64,000 bases of DNA, from assembly GCF_050003625.1 (NCBI RefSeq), contig NC_134397.1:264238070-264302069 (forward strand), written 5' to 3'. Source of the stretch: Haematobia irritans. Its lineage: Eukaryota > Arthropoda > Insecta > Diptera > Muscidae. Position 1 is the stretch's first letter, and every line of letters begins with the position of its first letter. The translations under genes were made by a program, and so were the position numbers. Shown here one piece after another: positions 58,986 to 64,000 of the stretch. Under the pieces are notes generated by a model. The model was not told the DNA's origin. It made no database searches and saw only the letters and a program-made list of their open reading frames with translations.

Positions 58986-59353
58986 CCCTCCCATGGTTAG
59001 GTTAGGTTAGGTTAGGTGGCAGCCCGATGTATCAGGCTCACTTAGACTATTCAGTCCATTGTGATACCACATTGGTGAACTTCTCTCTTATCACTGAGTG
59101 CTGCCCGATTCCATGTTAAGCTCAATGACAAGGGACCTCCTTTTTATAGCCGAGTCCGAACGGCGTTCCATATTGCAGTGAAACCACTTAGAGAAGCTTT
59201 GAAACCCTCAGAAATGTCACCAGCATTACTGAGGTGGGATAATCCACCGCTGAAAAACTTTTTGGTGTTCGGTCGAAGCAGGAATCGAACCCACGACCTT
59301 GTGTATGCAAGGCGGGCATGCTAACCATTGCACCACGGTGGCTCCCCTCCCAT
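58986..59353 (-). mobile_element. Full-length tRNA-headed SINE with target duplication
   Basis: The SINE is 58995-59344, 350 bp, flanked by CCCTCCCAT at 58986-58994 and 59345-59353. On the minus strand it starts with a tRNA-like head: A-box TGGTGCAATGGTTAGCATGC, anticodon-like arm CCTTG-CATACA-CAAGG and B-box GGGTTCGATTCC. A body of about 250 bases follows, and it ends in (CCTAA)n. It has no coding capacity and would need reverse transcriptase from an unknown partner LINE. Other copies lie at 20136, 20545 and 35983, with truncated 3' ends at 14270, 33680, 48821 and 63445. Confidence 0.95.
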
Positions 59354-61234
59354 ACTTTAAGGTGCAATAATTATTCCCTCCACATCAAATATAATATAAA
59401 TAATTGTCTTATATAATTTATTACTATAAACATGTTTATCCCCCCAATAACCCCTTTTTTAAACATTTAAAGCCCATACCCATTTGTTTCATTATATTCG
59501 TCATCGTTGTTAGGATGATGATGATGAAAATGACGTTGATACATCGTCCATATCAACATCTCAATCAATTGTGATAATGTGCAATGAAAATGCCTTTGGA
59601 TATGGCAATGCCAGCCAGTGTATAAAAATGACATGTTTGATGTTTCCGATACACTTTAATAACTTTATGAGGCATCATCACTTGCTCACACAGATGTGCT
59701 CTTTATAAAACATGGTGCGTTTGTGTGTGTTCACGTTTTAATGCTATTGCAATGATGATGTGTGGTCAATTTTTCATGGTTGTTCTTGTTTTGTCCGCTG
59801 GTTTTTTTTTCTTAACAATTTATGTTATCTAATTATTTATTTTATTTATAGCTTAAAGAAGAAAAGATCTATTTAATATAGTAAATGAATACAGTGATCT
59901 AAGAAAATCCCAGAAAACTATTTCATAAAATTTATTATTAGAGCCTTAAATGCAGGCAGAATATAAGCTGGCATTGCATTTTAAGTGATAGTTTAATTTT
60001 TCACACATTCACTTTTGTATAGTTAGCTTTCTTCTTACTTATTTGTTCGGTTTAATGATAAAAAATATTTTTTATGGATTAAGAATGTTCCAATTATGAT
60101 CATGTTCATTTGAGACAAGTTTTTTGATGGTATCACAAAAAATGTACTAAGTTGTCTTGGTCGATAGCCTCTAATTGCTAGTGCCCGTATAAATAAGTTT
60201 TTGTAATTATAATAAATTAAGTAATAAATAAATAACTAAAATTGTCTTATAAAGTAAATTCGAAAAAATAATTAAGTATTTTCCTGGTTACTTTCATTAT
60301 TCGGTTATTTTCTTTTTATGCAACGGTATTTATATTGCCCACAGTTTCCTCTACGCTACACACAGAGCCAAACCAACCAATGAGAGCAAGTGAATCTGAC
60401 TGGGGAGAATAACGTGGCAAGCATACATGCAAGAGAAAGTTTTTTTTTTATTATTTTTACCTTCTAACAAGTAAACAGAGACATACAAAATTAAATTCAT
60501 TTTCTGTGATGAATGAATTTAATTTTTTAGGACAAAACTAAGATACTTAACTAAATATTGTAGAATATTTCTTGTGGGAATAAGCCAATAGAAGTAGTAG
60601 AATACTTAGAAACACACTATGTTAATGAAATATAATAGAGCACATATCATTTTCCAGTGTAGTGAAAAAGAAAGAAAAAAATGAGAGCGAATAAAATAAG
60701 TATTGGGAACTGTCGAAGAGAAGCATGGCAAAGAAATGTATTTAATCTGGGATCAATAATCCAATGCTCTCCATTTGGAAGAATGGCAAACAAAATTGAA
60801 CTCTAAATCTTCTGCGAAAAACAAAAAAAAATATTTTCGAATTTTAATTGTGAAAATAGTTCAATAGAATATTAAAAACAGTTTGTGTCAACGAAAACTT
60901 TCTCACAGGTCGAAATTTTAATTAGGAATATATTGGCATACAGTATTTTTTAGGGAGAAAAGAGAGAAAGGCGAGAATGGGGAACATGAAAACAATCGAG
61001 AAGAAACCTGTTCTCCACATTGTAGTAGGGCATACATGAACGAATTTATGAATTTCATACGGCTCCTCTCTACGTAGTAGTAGCATAAGGACCAGAGAAA
61101 GGACACGTTATCTAAAAATATCAATTAGTAAAATGAATTTCAATCACGAATATTAAACGTAATCGATTACTGTCGATGCTTGTTAGTACTACGAGTAGTG
61201 TTGGTGTCCCGAAAAATACGTAGTAAATCTCAAT
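59354..61234. other. AT-rich unique DNA without recognised gene
   Basis: A GATGATGATGATGA tract lies at 59513-59526. No coding region or named repeat was recognised. Confidence 0.5.
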
Positions 61235-62260
61235 CAGGGCTGGCAAAAAAATTTCAAGAAAAATCGTCACTTTTTTCGATAAAGATCGTCATAATCGGCA
61301 CTTGCATTTTAAAAATCGTCAAAAAATCGGCAATATAAATAATATTAAAATTAAACATATTTTTACAAAAGTATTTATTTCATATACAAAACAGGAAATT
61401 AATGTACACAACCATGCATTTCAATAAAAAAATATATAAAGAAATCAGTTTTGTATACAAATGACATTACTTAGAAGTTTTGATTTTATTCGATCTTTCT
61501 TTTATCCGATAGAAAATAATTAATCAATTATTAAACGATCTCAAGCTTGAATAATTATTTTCTGTCAAATAACATTATCATAAAAATCATTTTCTGGTTA
61601 AACAAAAAAAAAAAAATCGTAATTTTTGTATAAAAAATCTATTTTTCTAAAATATTGTTATTAATTAAAAATGTTACTCAATTTTATTTAAAAATTAAAT
61701 ATTTTGAAACAAAAGAAAAAGTCCCGTATTTTCCAAAATAGGTGATTTTTTATGGTGTTTCCGATAGATATGCCTATATGTGGTTATTTTTTATACTGTA
61801 CCAGAATTTTATCATAATTAGTAAAAGTTTCTATTGTACATTCTGAGTAAATCATTATCAATTTTGGTATTAAAACAACTTGAGTTATTTTATTTTAGGT
61901 TATTTTTTGAGCAGAATATTCCATCCAATGAATTATTCTCCAGCTATCATCTAATTTTAGTTTTTTGCTTAAAAATGTCTACGGTTGCTGTGGAGTTTGG
62001 AAGAATCATGATTATTTGTACGAATTTTGACAAAACTCGAAAAGCCAAAGTACTCCAAGTTTTGTTTCCGATTTTTTTTCCCCAAAATTTGCCAACTTTA
62101 TTTTAATATTTTCAAAAATTTCTTCAAAATGTAAAAACTTTAACTCCCTAAACTATGTGTCTAAAGAACCGAGTTAATATCGGAAAAAATCGGAGTTGTC
62201 CATTTTGTGAGTAAAAAATCGTCAAAATGCCGATAAATCGGCAAAATTGGCAACCCGCCA
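61235..62260. mobile_element. Probable hAT element, transposase not recognisable
   Basis: The ends CAGGGCTGGCAAAAAA and TTGGCAACCCGCCA are imperfect inverted repeats, as in many hAT elements. CTCAAT occurs next to both ends (61229-61234 and 62261-62266), most of an 8-bp duplication. AAATCGTCAAAA and ATCGGCAA motifs recur just inside both ends, likely transposase-binding repeats. The 90-codon ORF at 61834 has no known motif. Confidence 0.55.
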
Positions 62261-62278
62261 CTCAATTCATTTACCTTG

Positions 62279-62717
62279 TCTCAGCCATAGACCTTATAAT
62301 ACATAGATGGGCCATGGGTGTCAAACTATGTTTGACAGTTCCGAAGATTAAGAATAAACGAGAAAAATAAGAGCACGCTTACAATTTCTTTCGTTTTCCA
62401 TTTTGTAGTTTGCCAATTTTACACAAAATTAGAACGTTTATGATGCACCAGAAGATTTATAAATAAATTAATATATTAAAAGTTCATATTTGAACAAAAA
62501 ATTGCGACCAAAACCGCGAAAATACGAAATTTAATTTTGTGCAGCATTGCTCTTTACTAACAACATAAAAGCAAATGCACGAAAATTAATATTTGGGACC
62601 GACTCTTTACGAAAAAATCAAAACGAAATGTCAGACAATTAATTTTTGGAACTGACACATTTTTTTTTAAAGAGACACATGGTCTATCTATATAACATCT
62701 ATTGTCTATGGTCTCAG
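62279..62717. mobile_element. MITE family D with about 32-bp inverted ends
   Basis: The element is 62285-62711 (427 bp). Its ends start CCATAGAC and pair over roughly 32 bases through TAGATRGRCCATG. TCTCAG flanks both sides (62279-62284 and 62712-62717). It is non-coding. Confidence 0.7.
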
Positions 62718-63444
62718 CAGTGTTATTGTGTACTCTCTCAGTTCTCTTATAGTGATGCCAACTGATAGTAGCTATTGGTTATTAATTTCAGCGCTTTTTA
62801 TATTTTATATTGATGACAAGTTGACCATCATAAAGTGGAATATTTCAAAAATACTTGGAAATAATGTCACAAATTTTTAAAACTATTCCTTGTATCGATT
62901 TCAAATGTCTAGACATTTCTATAGTACATAGGCTTTTCGCCACACCATAATAAAGGTTAAAATAAATAAATAGAGAATATATAAAAAATATATATTTTAT
63001 TGTAGATTTTTCAATTTATATTCATGTTTATATATATTTATATTCTGGTAATTTTCCGAAATTTAAAACACATTCAGCTAATTTTGTCAGTTGATCTTTA
63101 GAAAACATGTAATTTTGCTTATAGGAAAAAAGGGTTATGGTATCATTAATTTCATAAATGGAGACAGTTATTTGGATATTGTTTTTTGTTTTTTTTTTTT
63201 TTTGTTTTTGAGTATATAAAAAAAATTTTCAAAGGATTGGGAACAGTTACCTAAAGTAACATTTTCGTAGATGTGTTTTTTTTTTCTTTTTTTGAAAAAA
63301 GCCAAATTTGTGTCCAATATATTAAAATAGATTTATTGTACTTCCATTTAAGTCTAAAGGTCGTTATTAAGGTAGTAGCGCACTATAGCCAAGAAACTAT
63401 TTTTTTCAATTGTTGCTTTTGATCATTCCCCACCAATTTATAAT
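62718..63444. other. AT-rich DNA without recognised feature
   Basis: Nothing recognisable beyond T and A tracts. Confidence 0.45.
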
Positions 63445-63496
63445 AGGTTAGGTTAAAGTGGCAGGCTCACTTGGCCTAATCAGTCCATTGTGATAA
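63445..63496 (-). mobile_element. 5'-truncated SINE fragment
   Basis: GGTTAGGTTAAAGTGGCAGG, then CTCACTTGGCCTAATCAGTC and CATTGTGATA: the last 50 bases of the SINE with a short internal deletion. Confidence 0.8.
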
Positions 63497-64000
63497 GTTA
63501 TTAATAGAATTTGTCGAAAAAGTTATAATTTCGTTGTGCTTTTACAGATTTGATTTAGATTTTAGATTCTAGTACCCACCCTAAAAAGTTTACGTTTTTT
63601 ACATTATAAATTTTTAATAGGAAAACGCCGACTAAGAGAAAAAAGGCGCCTTAAAAAATTATGCTAATGACAAAAATTTGTAAATCTTGTTTATCACATG
63701 TCCACAAATTTCAAAAGCTAATTTCTTAGCAATTATTCGATATCTTCCTCAATAAATTGCACCTGCCATCTCATCCACAAATAAAATTATTAATTTTGAC
63801 CAAAGCCAAATTTATTAAATATTCAAACACAAAAAAAAAAAATATTCATATTTCTAAGTAGATAAATTGCAATGGAATTTGCTTAAAGTTGAAAAAAAAA
63901 ATGAGCAATTATAAATTATAAATAATTTCTAGGTGTCCAAAAAGCTTATAGAGAACATGTGATGTTGCTGCAAAAAAATGTGATATAAGTGGGTGTTTCA
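63497..64000. other. AT-rich DNA to window end
   Basis: GTACCCACCCTAA at 63572-63584 resembles the outer bases of MITE family A in reverse, but no partner end was found. No gene was recognised. Confidence 0.4.

Noticed and set aside
58995..59020. Interstitial telomere from the TTAGG repeats
   Set aside because: The repeats are always attached to the SINE 3' end and inside its target duplication, so they are the element's tail.

Overview
The window is non-coding DNA from a eukaryotic nuclear genome, almost certainly a muscid fly (Haematobia, Stomoxys, Musca group). The best evidence is a mariner copy at 7113-10444 that, as I remember it, is close to the horn-fly element Himar1. The tRNA-headed SINE and the mini-me-like (GTCY)n elements also fit Diptera. 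The DNA is strongly AT-rich. No intact host protein gene can be supported; every ORF with recognisable homology belongs to a transposon.

1-10.5 kb is a transposon graveyard with readable nesting. A broken Tc1-type transposase gene (minus strand, 5640 to 1338) was split by a mariner-like element (1466-2396) and by two copies of a CCCTGCCA-ended element (2638-3432 and 3578-5433). The second copy holds a hAT element (3699-4760) with a perfect 8-bp target duplication. A repeat with a tRNA-like segment occurs at 1-460 and 5860-6890. The Himar1-like mariner was broken by a mini-me-like element carrying 153-bp tandem repeats and by a third CCCTGCCA copy.

10.5-24 kb holds a possible minus-strand promoter and first exon (10580-10760, weak), several MITE families, SINE copies and short tandem duplications. 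24-32 kb and 36.7-49.6 kb are mostly unique AT-rich DNA with GA, CA and TTG tracts. A GTTGTTGCT-rich, GAGA-rich stretch at 44.6-46.5 kb stands out in composition.

Two structures are the most unusual. At 32.4-36.7 kb, a 22-30 bp palindrome (TCACAATA, exactly six bases, TATTGTGA) recurs eight times in good form and four times decayed, in otherwise diverged flanks. At 49.6-58.9 kb, an array of roughly 0.5-kb repeats carries a recurring 44-61 nt hairpin (ATCATACGC ... GCGTATGAT) whose arms often differ by changes that keep pairing. This array is split by about 14 monomers of a 182-bp AT-rich satellite with a three-monomer higher-order pattern, and by a second mini-me-like element.

59-64 kb holds a full SINE with target duplications, a probable hAT element, a 427-bp MITE and unique DNA. 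Comparisons to named families rest on memory of those families, not on a database search.
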